Positions 48,507 to 58,188 of a stretch of DNA of 64,000 nucleotides are shown piece after piece (within the stretch, counting starts at the first letter, position 1; each line of letters begins with the position of its first letter). Under the pieces are notes generated by a model that was not told the DNA's origin, did no database searches, and was given only the letters and a program-made list of their open reading frames with translations. The position numbers and the translations under genes were made by a program. Source of the DNA: Ruminococcus sp. (GTDB lineage Bacteria > Bacillota > Clostridia > Oscillospirales > Ruminococcaceae); NCBI GenBank assembly GCA_017484095.1, contig JAFUTU010000033.1, positions 62,001-126,000 on the forward strand. Reading direction: 5' to 3'.

Positions 48507-50819
48507 TTATTTGCCGCTTCGTTCCACAGAAATAACATTTTTGATCTTCTGGAGCTTTGCGATCACACGGTTTAGCTGCTCCATACCTGCAATGCTGACA
48601 GTGACCGAAAGCAAAGCATTTCCATTCTTAAGCTCTCTGGAAACAGACTCATAAATATAAATATTTATCATTGCAAGCGCAGAGGAAACATCAGCAAGCA
48701 GACCTATCCTGTCAACTGCTATGATATCGAGCGTACATTTGAAGTAGCCAGACTTTCCGTCTGTAGTTTCCCATTTAACATTCACCCAGCGCTGAGAATT
48801 ATCTGCATTATCCTTCTGATTAAGATAATTGATACAATCCTTTTTGTGGATAGAAATACCATGGCCTCTGGTAATAAAGCCTATAATATCATCTCCCGGC
48901 AAAGGATTACAGCACTGAGCAAATTTTATAACGCAGTTATCTATACCGTCAACTATAACTCCTGAGGAATTTTTGCTGCTCTTTGTCTCTTCGGGCGGCA
49001 AAGGCTCATTTTGTATCTTTTCACCGTATTTTTTATTATACTCTGCCTTCAGCCTCTGCATTACCTTGGAAAGAACAACTCCGCCATAACCGATAGCTGC
49101 AAAGAAATCGTCAAGCGTGTCACAACTGTGCCTGTGCATATCAAGCTTCAGGAAGCTTTCAAGCTCTTCCTCAGGTACGCGTATATTGTTTCTCCTGAAT
49201 TCTCTTTCAAGCGCAGTTCTGCCCTCGAAAATGTTTTCTTCACGTCTTTCCTTTTTGAACCATGAACGAATCTTTGATTTTGCCTCATTTGTCTTGGCAA
49301 TGTTCAGCCATGAACGGCTCGGACCGTGACCGTCAACATTGGTGGTAAGGATCTCAATGATCTCTCCTGTCTTGATCTGATAATCATACGAGACCATCTT
49401 CTTATCCACCTTGGCACCGCACATCCTGTGGCCGACCTCAGTATGGATAGCATAAGCAAAGTCAATTACTGTTGCGCCAACAGGCAGCGTTATCATATCA
49501 CCTTTAGGTGTGAATGCGAATACATCCTCGGGTGCAAGGTCATTCTTGATAGCACGAACTATTTCCTCAACATCATTCGACTCCTGCTGAGATTCAATTA
49601 TCTGCCTTATCCAAGCCAGTCTCCTGTCGTCTTTTGAACTGCCGTTGACACCCTCTTTATACTTCCAGTGGGCTGCTATTCCGTATTCGGCTGTTCTGTG
49701 CATTTCCTGAGTTCTTATCTGCACTTCAAAAGGTATGCCTTCTCTTCCGATAACAGTTGTATGCAGGGACTGGTACATATTAGCCTTTGGAGTAGAAATA
49801 TAATCCTTAAAGCGATTAGGGATAGGTCTGAACATATCATGGATAATACCGAGCACATTATAGCACTCTGTTACGGTATTAACTATTATCCTTACTGCAT
49901 AACGGTCATATATCTGGTCTATCTCCTTGCCGTCACGATAAACCTTTTTGTATATACCATAGTTGCTCTTTACCCTGCCTTCTATCTCAGGTACTGGGTC
50001 AAAGTCAGCCGAGAGCCTGTCATATATCTTTTGCTTTATATTTTCAACAAGTTCTTCTCTGGCGCTTTTTCTTAGCGCCATCTGCTCATCTATCTCGGCG
50101 TAAGCGTATGGATCAAGATAGAAAAAAGCTAGGTCTTCAAACTCATCCTTTATCGAACGTATCCCAAGGCGATGTGCTATCGGTGCATAGATATTCATAG
50201 TTTCATGAGCTATAGTTCTGCGCTTTTCTTCTCGACAGAAATTGAGAGTTCTCATATTATGAAGCCTGTCGGCAAGCTTTATGATTATAACTCTGATATC
50301 TTCGCTCATCGCAAGAAGTATCTTTCTGATGTTCTCAGCTTTTTGCTCTTCTTTTGTGAATATCTCTACCTTACCGAGCTTTGTAACACCGTTTACAAGC
50401 ATAGCAACATCTGCACCGAATTTCTTCCTTATCTCATCAAGAGTGCAGTCGGTATCCTCAACAACATCATGCAGCAAAGCAGCACAGATAGTGTCCGTGT
50501 CCATTCCCAGCTCCAGCAAAATAAAAGCTACAGCCAGAGGGTGCGTGATATACGGCTCACCTGATTCACGCTTCTGGTCATGATGATAATGCTCGGCAAG
50601 CTCATAAGCAGAAACTATCTTCGACAGATCATACTGCTTATCCTCGTCAAGTATTTTTTGCAAAAGCGTATCTATCGTGCAGACATTCTTCTCCCCGACA
50701 TGATCGGGAAAATTCTCCTCATGCACTGGCTTCAACAGCCTCTTCCTGCGCGATTCTGGCGAATCTGCAGCGTTGATATCATCAGTCTGAACTATTTGTC
50801 TGTCATCAATATCTGACAT
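48507..50819 (-). CDS. relA: Bifunctional (p)ppGpp synthetase/hydrolase
   Basis: 770 residues: HD hydrolase domain (HPLAVAFILLELGMD, LLHDVVEDT), synthetase domain (YAVRIIV, YQSLHTTV), TGS domain (FAFTPKGDM), zinc-finger/helical region and a C-terminal ACT. Both HD and synthetase residues look intact, so Rel is bifunctional and controls the stringent response. CGGAGGAAG precedes ATG. It follows recJ by 14 bases; apt and dtd, often in this cluster, are absent. Confidence 0.95.
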   Translation of the reverse strand: MSDIDDRQIVQTDDINAADSPESRRKRLLKPVHEENFPDHVGEKNVCTIDTLLQKILDEDKQYDLSKIVSAYELAEHYHHDQKRESGEPYITHPLAVAFILLELGMDTDTICAALLHDVVEDTDCTLDEIRKKFGADVAMLVNGVTKLGKVEIFTKEEQKAENIRKILLAMSEDIRVIIIKLADRLHNMRTLNFCREEKRRTIAHETMNIYAPIAHRLGIRSIKDEFEDLAFFYLDPYAYAEIDEQMALRKSAREELVENIKQKIYDRLSADFDPVPEIEGRVKSNYGIYKKVYRDGKEIDQIYDRYAVRIIVNTVTECYNVLGIIHDMFRPIPNRFKDYISTPKANMYQSLHTTVIGREGIPFEVQIRTQEMHRTAEYGIAAHWKYKEGVNGSSKDDRRLAWIRQIIESQQESNDVEEIVRAIKNDLAPEDVFAFTPKGDMITLPVGATVIDFAYAIHTEVGHRMCGAKVDKKMVSYDYQIKTGEIIEILTTNVDGHGPSRSWLNIAKTNEAKSKIRSWFKKERREENIFEGRTALEREFRRNNIRVPEEELESFLKLDMHRHSCDTLDDFFAAIGYGGVVLSKVMQRLKAEYNKKYGEKIQNEPLPPEETKSSKNSSGVIVDGIDNCVIKFAQCCNPLPGDDIIGFITRGHGISIHKKDCINYLNQKDNADNSQRWVNVKWETTDGKSGYFKCTLDIIAVDRIGLLADVSSALAMINIYIYESVSRELKNGNALLSVTVSIAGMEQLNRVIAKLQKIKNVISVERSGK

Positions 50820-50833
50820 ATTACTTCCTCCGT

Positions 50834-52858
50834 TTACAGCATGGAATTAAGCTTTAAAAGTATGCTTGAATCTGTAAGCTCGACCTTATGCTCGGCTTTG
50901 ACCCAGCTAATCTTTCCAGTAGCAGGTTTAAAATCGATCAAACCTTTTTCAGCAAAGATATCTATACAGATCCTGAGCTTGCAATAATTCATAGTATCAC
51001 TAGTTGATCTCATAAAAAGTGCATCGAGCGTAGTCTTTTTGACTGAACTTATGTATTTGTATATGCTTACGAGTTCAGCACGCACAGGGATGACCTTTCG
51101 CACAAAATTTGCAGGAAGCTCCTCGTCGCGCATAAGCTTTTCATAGCAATCCTTTGCAGCAAAATATCTTTCCTGCTTAACACCGCTAAGTCTGTGATCT
51201 ACTACCTTTATAGAAACTGACTCTCTCCCGTTGTAGCTGTTTACATCGAGATTTACCAGCATATCAAGCTTATCACCTACATTAAAGCAAGCATTATCGG
51301 GACTTAACATAAAAAACAGAGCCGAACCATTATAGCTTCCGTATGAAAAATCTATCTTCGTGTGCCTGCCCTGAGATAAAGGAGTTATATTTCTGACAAG
51401 TACACCCAGCATCGCGAAGAGCGGCTGACTGTTTGCCTCTCCGAATGGCTCCAGCCTGGCAAGGTCTTTAACATTGCCAAGAGTAATATCTTCAGGACTC
51501 AAAAGCTTATCGGCATTTAATGTATACCTCGGAGAATCTGTAGACTTAGCAGCGTATTCATATACCATAAGCCTGAACGCCTCAATATTATCTGTACGCA
51601 GTGACAACCCACCTGCGCACTCATGACCGCCAAACTTTGTAAGATAGCAAGAGCAATACTGTAGACATTTAAATATATTAAAGCCCTTCATACTTCTTGC
51701 AGAGCCTCTGGCATTGCCGTTGTCATCATAAGTGATTATAAAGTTAGGCTTCCCGTAAAACTCCATAATGCGCGATGATATTATTCCAATAACGCCGTGG
51801 TGCCAGTTTTTGCCGTCAAGAACCAGAACTCTCTGATTCAATACATTTGGATTATCGTTAAGATAATTAACTATCTCAGTCATTATCTCAGTCTCAACTT
51901 CTTTTCTTTGCCTGTTAAGAGTGACCAGCATCTCAGCATATGACTGAGCCTCATCATCATCTTCTGTCAGCAGAGCTTTTACCGCTGTCAAAGGCGAACC
52001 AAATCGGCCTGATGCATTTATAACAGGTGCAAGCCTGAAACTGATATCAGTTGAAGAGATGTGCTCACGGTCTATCCTTGTAAGCTTCATCAAATGATTA
52101 AGCCCGGGATTTTCAGTGTTAGAAAGATAATTCAGTCCCGTTTTTACAAGTGTTCTGTTCTCACCATTCAGTGGAACCACATCAGCTATAGTTCCAATAG
52201 CACAAATATCAGCAAACTGCTCTAAAACAATATCATAATTGCAGTCATCAAGCGCTGCACACAGCTTAAGCGCAACACCAACGCCGCAAAGGTCCTTAAA
52301 CCGTGATGTACAGTGCACCTGATGAGAATCAACGATCGCCTCTGCCATAGGCAACTGCTCAGGCGGCTGGTGGTGATCTGTAACAACAAGCTTCATATCA
52401 AGATCATATATAAGCTTTGACTCTTCTACAGCAGCTATACCGTTATCAACTGTAACTATCAACTTAACACCCTTGTCTGCAAGATCTCTGACAGCGCCTT
52501 CATTAAGGCCGTAGCCGTCTGAACGCTCGGGGATATAATACATTACATTAGCGCCAATGCTATCAAGATAACTAAAAAGCACAGCAGTTGACGTAACACC
52601 GTCACAATCATAGTCACCGTAGACACATATCAGTTCATAATTATCAATAGCCTCTGAGATAGTTTTAACCGCCTTCATCATATCACCAGTCTCAGAGGGA
52701 TCAGTCAGCTCATCATCATCAAACAGCTCAACGATCTGCTCAAATGTCTGAAAACCTCTCGAAGTCAGAACATCGAGAGTAAGTTTTGAAAGATCGCATT
52801 TTGCGGAAAATTCGGCACTTTTATCTTCATCAGGTCTTTTAATGATCCATCTTTTCAT
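50834..52858 (-). CDS. recJ: Single-stranded-DNA-specific exonuclease RecJ
   Basis: 674 residues. DHH phosphoesterase motifs: DYDCDGVTST, VTVDNGIA and VTDHHQPP; DHHA1 motif GGHECAGGLS. The C-terminal OB domain and an extra region are present. RecJ degrades 5' single-stranded ends in repair. ATG at 52858 (MKRWIIKRPDE) has AAAGGATA upstream; the longer frame is only the promoter region. First gene in the recJ-relA-MBL-hemZ-rlmCD operon. Confidence 0.93.
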   Translation of the reverse strand: MKRWIIKRPDEDKSAEFSAKCDLSKLTLDVLTSRGFQTFEQIVELFDDDELTDPSETGDMMKAVKTISEAIDNYELICVYGDYDCDGVTSTAVLFSYLDSIGANVMYYIPERSDGYGLNEGAVRDLADKGVKLIVTVDNGIAAVEESKLIYDLDMKLVVTDHHQPPEQLPMAEAIVDSHQVHCTSRFKDLCGVGVALKLCAALDDCNYDIVLEQFADICAIGTIADVVPLNGENRTLVKTGLNYLSNTENPGLNHLMKLTRIDREHISSTDISFRLAPVINASGRFGSPLTAVKALLTEDDDEAQSYAEMLVTLNRQRKEVETEIMTEIVNYLNDNPNVLNQRVLVLDGKNWHHGVIGIISSRIMEFYGKPNFIITYDDNGNARGSARSMKGFNIFKCLQYCSCYLTKFGGHECAGGLSLRTDNIEAFRLMVYEYAAKSTDSPRYTLNADKLLSPEDITLGNVKDLARLEPFGEANSQPLFAMLGVLVRNITPLSQGRHTKIDFSYGSYNGSALFFMLSPDNACFNVGDKLDMLVNLDVNSYNGRESVSIKVVDHRLSGVKQERYFAAKDCYEKLMRDEELPANFVRKVIPVRAELVSIYKYISSVKKTTLDALFMRSTSDTMNYCKLRICIDIFAEKGLIDFKPATGKISWVKAEHKVELTDSSILLKLNSML

Positions 52859-52892
52859 ATATACATATCCTTTAAACTTTATAATCCCTATT

Positions 52893-52921
52893 ATTATAGC
52901 ACGTATTTGATCAAATGTAAA
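52893..52921 (-). promoter_or_regulatory. recJ operon promoter
   Basis: On the minus strand TTTACA (52921-52916), 17 bases, TATAAT (52898-52893). Confidence 0.75.
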
Positions 52922-52993
52922 GCACTGAATTATTAACATACTTATTATAAATAATTCTTATATACAAGCAATATATTTTTTGTTTAGTGCGTC

Positions 52994-53022
52994 TTTACAT
53001 TTTGGGGATTATATGTTATACT
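52994..53022 (+). promoter_or_regulatory. ddh promoter
   Basis: TTTACA (52994-52999), 17 bases, TATACT (53017-53022). The 140-bp region is divergent with recJ. Confidence 0.7.
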
Positions 53023-53078
53023 GATTGAGGTAGCGGTCATTGAACTAAGCTATAATAATCAACAATGGAGGTATTTCG

Positions 53079-54068
53079 ATGAGTAAAACAAGAATTGGTA
53101 TCGCAGGATATGGAAACCTTGGCAAAGGCGTAGAGCTTGCTATCAGGCAAAACGACGATATGGAACTGGCGGCAATATTCACCCGCCGTGACCCTTCAAG
53201 CGTAAAACCTTTGACAGAAGGTGCCAAGGTATATAGTATTGATTCTGCAAAAGATATGACTGATGATATAGATGTTTTGATAATTTGCGGAGGTTCTGCA
53301 ACTGATCTGCCAAAGCAGACACCCGAGCTGGCTAAGCTTTTCAATGTGATCGACAGCTTTGACACTCACGCACGTATACCTGAGCATTTTGCAAATGTTG
53401 ATAAAGCAGCAAAAGAAAGCGGTCATCTTGCTTTCATATCTCTTGGCTGGGATCCGGGCCTTTTCTCTCTGAACAGACTGTATGCTGAATCTATACTGCC
53501 AAACGGCAAGAGCTATACTTTCTGGGGCAAAGGTGTCAGTCAGGGTCATTCAGATGCTATACGCAGGATCGAGGGAGTTAAGCGTGCGATACAGTACACA
53601 GTTCCTATAGAGTCTGCTATTGAGGCTGTTCGTTCAGGAAGTCAGCCCGAGCTTACCACCCGTGAAAAACACCTCAGAGAGTGCTGGGTAGTTCCTGAGG
53701 AAGGAGCGGATCTTAAGAAAATAGAAGAAAGCATCAAAACTATGAAGAATTATTTTGATGAATATGACACAACCGTAAACTTCATCACTGAGGAGCAGTT
53801 TGAAGCTGACCATAATTCTATGCCTCACGGCGGTTTTGTTATGAGAAGCGGTTTGACGGGCGACGGTGAGAAAACACACCAGATGATAGAGTATTCGCTC
53901 AAGCTTGAATCAAACCCTGAGTTTACCGCAAGTGTTCTTATCTGTTATGCAAGGGCTCTGGCACGTCTCCGCTCCGAAGGGGCAGTTGGCTGCAAAACCG
54001 CATTTGACATTGCACCTGCATATCTTTCCAAACTGTCAGGTGAAGAGCTCAGAGCATCAATGCTGTAA
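53079..54068 (+). CDS. ddh: meso-Diaminopimelate dehydrogenase
   Basis: 329 residues. N-terminal NADP-binding GIAGYGNLGKG, catalytic-domain motifs GWDPGLFSLNR, GKGVSQGHSDAIRRIEGV and HGGFVMRSG match Ddh. It reductively aminates tetrahydrodipicolinate directly to meso-DAP, a one-step lysine and cell-wall branch. GGAGGTATTTCG precedes ATG. Transcribed alone. Confidence 0.95.
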   Translation: MSKTRIGIAGYGNLGKGVELAIRQNDDMELAAIFTRRDPSSVKPLTEGAKVYSIDSAKDMTDDIDVLIICGGSATDLPKQTPELAKLFNVIDSFDTHARIPEHFANVDKAAKESGHLAFISLGWDPGLFSLNRLYAESILPNGKSYTFWGKGVSQGHSDAIRRIEGVKRAIQYTVPIESAIEAVRSGSQPELTTREKHLRECWVVPEEGADLKKIEESIKTMKNYFDEYDTTVNFITEEQFEADHNSMPHGGFVMRSGLTGDGEKTHQMIEYSLKLESNPEFTASVLICYARALARLRSEGAVGCKTAFDIAPAYLSKLSGEELRASML

Positions 54069-54089
54069 TACTTATATCGGAAAACAATG

Positions 54090-54126
54090 AACGCTGCGTA
54101 GCATAAACGTTACGCAGCGTTTGTTA
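54090..54126. terminator. Bidirectional terminator
   Basis: 11-bp stem AACGCTGCGTA / TACGCAGCGTT; TTGTTATTT follows. Confidence 0.85.
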
Positions 54127-54127
54127 T

Positions 54128-54622
54128 TTATAATGCTTTTTCCAGTTCAAGCAGCCTGATCTTCTTATCAATACCTCCGGCATAGCCGGTTATACCTCCG
54201 TCAGAGCCGATCACTCTATGACACGGTATGATTATTGATATAGGGTTGTGACTGACAGCTCCTCCGACTGCCTGAGCAGACATTCTTTTGATTCCTCTCT
54301 GTTTAGCTATTATATCAGCAATTTCTCCATACGTCATAGTATACCCATAAGGTATAGAACGCATTATATTGGAAACAGCCTCACGAAAAGGCGTTGTACT
54401 GAGCCTTATTGGAGGAACATAATCAGGCTCAGTACCGCTGAAATAAACATCGAGCCATTTTACAGCGAGCCTGAATATCGGAAGATCACATTCTATCGCT
54501 TCACTTTTAAGGGTATCGCCGAAATACTTCTGACCGTCAAACCACAGACCAATAAGCGCATTTCCGTCGCTTGCAATTGTTATACCTCCAAGCGGAGATG
54601 AATAACTGTATTTGTATGTCAA
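54128..54622 (-). CDS. ogt: Methylated-DNA-[protein]-cysteine S-methyltransferase
   Basis: 164 residues. Active-site IPCHRVIG with the acceptor Cys, preceded by YGEIADIIAKQRGIKRMSAQAVGGAVSHNPI and followed by GITGYAGGIDKK. A suicide repair protein that removes O6-alkyl groups from guanine. Start is TTG at 54622, nine bases after AGAGG and overlapping the upstream ttcA-like stop, so the two are coupled. Confidence 0.93.
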   Translation of the reverse strand: MTYKYSYSSPLGGITIASDGNALIGLWFDGQKYFGDTLKSEAIECDLPIFRLAVKWLDVYFSGTEPDYVPPIRLSTTPFREAVSNIMRSIPYGYTMTYGEIADIIAKQRGIKRMSAQAVGGAVSHNPISIIIPCHRVIGSDGGITGYAGGIDKKIRLLELEKAL

Positions 54623-55476
54623 TTCATTGTACCTCTTACACTTCTGCCCTCGTCAAAGTCATCAAGAAAGTGATGATAGTCCTCACCCCTGTGATAAGAT
54701 ATGATTGTCTGCAGGTTTACATTCTCAACGCTTCTGAATATATTCATATCTACAGCAGGATTGTTCTTTCTGAGTTCTTTCAGAAGATTTTTTACTTCAT
54801 GCCGCTTAGAAAGACCGCTCGCATTATCATTAGCCGCGCATAGCTCGGTAAATCTGCACGCGCACTGAATAAATTGCAGCTTATTATATTCCGACCACTT
54901 TATTATGTCGTCCTCTCGAACCATATACATAGGTCTTATCAGCTGCATACCCTCAAAATTCTCACTATGTATTTTAGGCATCATAGTCTGCACCTGAGAC
55001 CCAAAAAGCATACCCATAAATATTGTCTCTATAACATCGTCAAAATGATGTCCCAGAGCAATTTTGTTGCAGCCAAGGTCCTGAGCATTTTTATATAAAT
55101 AGCCGCGCCTCATTCTGGCACACAAATAACAAGGGTTCTGTTCAACATTTACAACAGCATCAAATATTCTGGTCTCAAAAACCTTGATCGGTATTTCAAG
55201 TAGTTTTGCGTTCTCGATTATTTTTTCATAATTGATCTCATTATAACCGGGATTCATAACCAGATACTCGACCTCAAACGGTATCTTTGAATATCGCTGC
55301 AGCCTTTTCATGCACACAGCCATAAGCATTGAATCCTTACCGCCTGAAATACATACAGCTATCTTGTCATTCGGTTTTATCAACTCATATTCTTTTATAC
55401 CCTTCAAAAACTTTGACCATATCGTTTTCCTGAACTTATTAACTATAGAAAGCTCGATATCATTAGGCAATTCCAT
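54619..55476 (-). CDS. TtcA-like tRNA thiolase (PP-loop ATPase), copy 1
   Basis: 285 residues. PP-loop SGGKDS at residue 45 region, CYLCARMRRGYLY with CxxC, HHFDDVIET, and CACRF: the TtcA/TtuA-like group that adenylates and thiolates tRNA. The specific nucleotide is uncertain (TtcA itself makes 2-thiocytidine-32). A paralogue at 56199 shares its first 138 bases almost exactly. GGTGAG precedes ATG. Coupled to ogt downstream. Confidence 0.85.
   Translation of the reverse strand: MELPNDIELSIVNKFRKTIWSKFLKGIKEYELIKPNDKIAVCISGGKDSMLMAVCMKRLQRYSKIPFEVEYLVMNPGYNEINYEKIIENAKLLEIPIKVFETRIFDAVVNVEQNPCYLCARMRRGYLYKNAQDLGCNKIALGHHFDDVIETIFMGMLFGSQVQTMMPKIHSENFEGMQLIRPMYMVREDDIIKWSEYNKLQFIQCACRFTELCAANDNASGLSKRHEVKNLLKELRKNNPAVDMNIFRSVENVNLQTIISYHRGEDYHHFLDDFDEGRSVRGTMN
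55318..55455 (-). repeat. Inverted repeat arm 1 (138 bp)
   Basis: Reverse complement of this segment equals 56220-56357 except one base (G/A in AATAAG versus AATAAA). It lies inside the 5' end of ttcA-like copy 1. Confidence 0.95.
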
Positions 55477-55545
55477 TTTTTATCACTCACCTTATAAAAC
55501 ATCGAATATATTATAGCATTTCTATCAGAAATAGTCAACATTTTA

Positions 55546-56049
55546 CTATAAGTAAAGCTCCATATCATAGCTCACAACATTTCCGAGCACCGATTCTGAC
55601 AAACCGTGATTGCTGTAGCCCATGCTCTCGTAAAACCCTATAAGAGACTCCTTACAAGTTAGTGAAACGTGTTCCTTACCTGCTGCTTTTGCAGCATTTA
55701 GAAAATGCTCCATTAGTTTGTGAGCAATACCTTGCTTGCGATATTCAGGGTGAACAGCCAGCCCGTAGATAAGCAGGTTTTTACCATTATCATCATAGCC
55801 TCCGCCGCTTTCGTAAAGCTTATCAGTAATATATGGCTGGTCAGAGCTGCTCCCGTCAATAATGCCGACTATCTTTCCATCAAGCTCCGCTTTGAAAAAC
55901 CACTGAGGGAATCTTTGAAGCCTGTATTCAAACGCTTCATATGTAGCAGCTTTTTCAGGTGAAAATGAGAGTCTTTCTATTTCATGCAGCTCACTGATCT
56001 CAGATATATCAGCCTGACTTATCTTGATCTCTACAGTATTATTTGACAT
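55546..56049 (-). CDS. GNAT-family N-acetyltransferase
   Basis: 167 residues with the acetyl-CoA motif LAVHPEYRKQGIAHKLMEHFL and C-terminal GFYESMGYSNHG. Substrate unknown; could be a small molecule or protein N-terminus. It sits between the two ttcA-like genes, inside the inverted repeats. CGGAGGTGCGG precedes ATG. Confidence 0.85.
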   Translation of the reverse strand: MSNNTVEIKISQADISEISELHEIERLSFSPEKAATYEAFEYRLQRFPQWFFKAELDGKIVGIIDGSSSDQPYITDKLYESGGGYDDNGKNLLIYGLAVHPEYRKQGIAHKLMEHFLNAAKAAGKEHVSLTCKESLIGFYESMGYSNHGLSESVLGNVVSYDMELYL

Positions 56050-56131
56050 TACCGCACCTCCGTTTTTTATTATGATACAACAATGAATCTCTTATTTCAA
56101 TGTACTTAATGTAAAATACTTATTAATTCTA

Positions 56132-56160
56132 TTGACTTACTATGATTTAAGTGTTATAAT
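56132..56160 (+). promoter_or_regulatory. Promoter of ttcA-like copy 2 operon
   Basis: TTGACT (56132-56137), 17 bases, TATAAT (56155-56160). Confidence 0.75.
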
Positions 56161-56198
56161 TCCCTTGTATGAAAAAATCACTAAAAGGACTGGTATAA

Positions 56199-57041
56199 AT
56201 GGCAGCTGAAAGCAGTGCCGAGCTTTCTATAGTTAATAAATTCAGGAAAACGATATGGTCAAAGTTTTTGAAGGGTATAAAAGAATATGAGTTGATAAAA
56301 CCGAATGACAAGATAGCTGTATGTATTTCAGGCGGTAAGGATTCAATGCTTATGGCTATGTGTATGAAGCGTCTTCAAAAGTATTCTAAAATACCATTTG
56401 ATGTGGTTTATCTTGTTATGGACCCGGGTTATAATGAAATAAATTTTCAGAAAATAAAAGAGAATGCCGAGCTTTTTCAGATACCTATACAGGTATTTGA
56501 AACAAAAATTTTTGATGCAGTTGCAAAGGTAGATCAGCACCCCTGCTATCTATGTGCAAGAATGAGAAGAGGCTACCTTTATAAAACAGCAAAGGAGCTA
56601 GGCTGCAACAAGATCGCACTTGGGCATCACTTCGATGATGTTATCGAAACTATTTTAATGGGTATGCTATACGGTTCACAGGTCCAGACAATGATGCCTA
56701 AGATACATAGTGAGAACTATAAAGGAATGCAGCTGATAAGACCTATGTACATGGTGCGTGAGGCAGATATCATACACTGGAAGCAGCACAACGATCTGCA
56801 ATTTATCCAGTGCGCCTGCCGTTTTACTGAAAACTGCACAATGTGTGATAACGGCGGAGGAGGTTCTAAACGTCAGGAAATAAAGACACTTTTAAAACAG
56901 TTAAGAGCTAAAAATCCAATGATAGATATGAACATTTTCAGAAGCGTTGAGAATGTAAATCTCAATACGATCATCTCCTATCATAGAGGTGATGAATATC
57001 ACCATTTCCTTGATGATTATGACAGGAGGAACGACAGTTGA
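56199..57041 (+). CDS. TtcA-like tRNA thiolase (PP-loop ATPase), copy 2
   Basis: 280 residues, paralogous to the product at 54619. SGGKDS PP-loop, CYLCARMRRGYLY, HHFDDVIET and CACRFTENCTMC are kept; an extra cysteine motif (NCTMC) replaces NDNASG-type sequence in copy 1. Its frame ends four bases into a cysteine desulfurase gene (TTG start), so sulfur supply and tRNA thiolation are coupled here. Start is ATG 56199; AAAGGACTGG precedes it. Confidence 0.87.
   Translation: MAAESSAELSIVNKFRKTIWSKFLKGIKEYELIKPNDKIAVCISGGKDSMLMAMCMKRLQKYSKIPFDVVYLVMDPGYNEINFQKIKENAELFQIPIQVFETKIFDAVAKVDQHPCYLCARMRRGYLYKTAKELGCNKIALGHHFDDVIETILMGMLYGSQVQTMMPKIHSENYKGMQLIRPMYMVREADIIHWKQHNDLQFIQCACRFTENCTMCDNGGGGSKRQEIKTLLKQLRAKNPMIDMNIFRSVENVNLNTIISYHRGDEYHHFLDDYDRRNDS
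56220..56357 (+). repeat. Inverted repeat arm 2 (138 bp)
   Basis: One mismatch in 138 bases with the reverse complement of 55318-55455. Beyond the 3' end of the arm the two genes differ at many positions, so identity stops sharply. Confidence 0.95.
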
Positions 57042-58156
57042 GCATTTATCTTGATTATACTGCCGACACGCCGCCCGATGAGCGTGTATTAGCTGTTTAT
57101 TCCAATTCTGCTGCGAAACACTTTGCAAACCCTAATTCATCTCACAGCCTGGGGCGTGATGCTAAAGATGTTATAGACAGATCCCTTAAAACGATATCCA
57201 AACTGCTCAATGTAAATACTGACGAGCTTATCCTGACAAGTGGAGCAAGTGAATCAAACAATCTTGCAGTCAAAGGCATAGCCTGGGCAAACCGTCGCAG
57301 AGGCAGACATATAGTCTCCACATTTTTAGAGCATTCATCAGTCAGTGGTGCACTTACATATTTACAAGAGCAGGGCTGGGAAATTGACTTGGCAAACATT
57401 CTTCCTAACGGAAAGATCGACTTAGAGTATCTTAAAAGTCTGCTCCGTGATGACACTGTGCTTTGTGCAGTAAGCGCTGTTGACAGCGAGCTTGGTTCAG
57501 TTCAGCCTATAAGAGAGATAGCAAGAATAGTAAAAGAACATCAGAATTGCAAGCTACACGTTGATATAACACAGGCAGTTGGCAAGATACCGATCGATCT
57601 GACAGGTGTTAATACGGCAAGCCTCGCACCTCACAAGTTTTACGGACTAAAAGGCAGTGGCTTGCTTATTAAAACTAAAGGCACTGTGATCGAGCCACTT
57701 ATACACGGCGGTGCAAGTACCACAATTTACAGAAGCGGCACACCCGACTCCCCTTCTGCGGAGGCGCTTGCCTGTGCATTAGAGCTCGCAGTAAATGAAT
57801 TTGATGAGCGTTATAAGCGTGTAAAAGCATTGAATTTAATTCTTCGTGAGCATTTTTCAAAAAATGAAAGGATATCTATAAACAGTCCTGAGGGGGCTGT
57901 GCCGCATATACTCAATGTTTCTGTTAATGGCATAAAAGGTGAACAAATGCACCGTTTGCTCGACAAACATGGGGTGTGCATATCAGTCAAGTCAGCTTGT
58001 TCCGTGCCAAATACACCCTCTCGTCCTGTCATGGCGATCACTCACGACAGAAAACGTGCTCTCAGCTCTTTCAGGATAAGTCTTTCTCATCTTTCAACAG
58101 AAGCTGAGATCGAGGAATTTATCAAAGCGCTGGACGATATTATTAAAAACAACTAA
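57038..58156 (+). CDS. Cysteine desulfurase (NifS/IscS-like)
   Basis: 372 residues of the aminotransferase class V fold. ILTSGASESNN, the PLP Lys in APHKFYGLKGSG, and a sulfur-accepting Cys in SVKSACSVPN are present. It releases sulfur from cysteine as a protein persulfide. Start is TTG at 57038, overlapping the TtcA-like stop, with AGGAGGA seven bases upstream. I infer it supplies the coupled thiolase; it could also serve MnmA. Confidence 0.88.
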   Translation: MSIYLDYTADTPPDERVLAVYSNSAAKHFANPNSSHSLGRDAKDVIDRSLKTISKLLNVNTDELILTSGASESNNLAVKGIAWANRRRGRHIVSTFLEHSSVSGALTYLQEQGWEIDLANILPNGKIDLEYLKSLLRDDTVLCAVSAVDSELGSVQPIREIARIVKEHQNCKLHVDITQAVGKIPIDLTGVNTASLAPHKFYGLKGSGLLIKTKGTVIEPLIHGGASTTIYRSGTPDSPSAEALACALELAVNEFDERYKRVKALNLILREHFSKNERISINSPEGAVPHILNVSVNGIKGEQMHRLLDKHGVCISVKSACSVPNTPSRPVMAITHDRKRALSSFRISLSHLSTEAEIEEFIKALDDIIKNN

Positions 58157-58188
58157 AAATTTCTATTATAAGTGAAAGGAAAACTACT

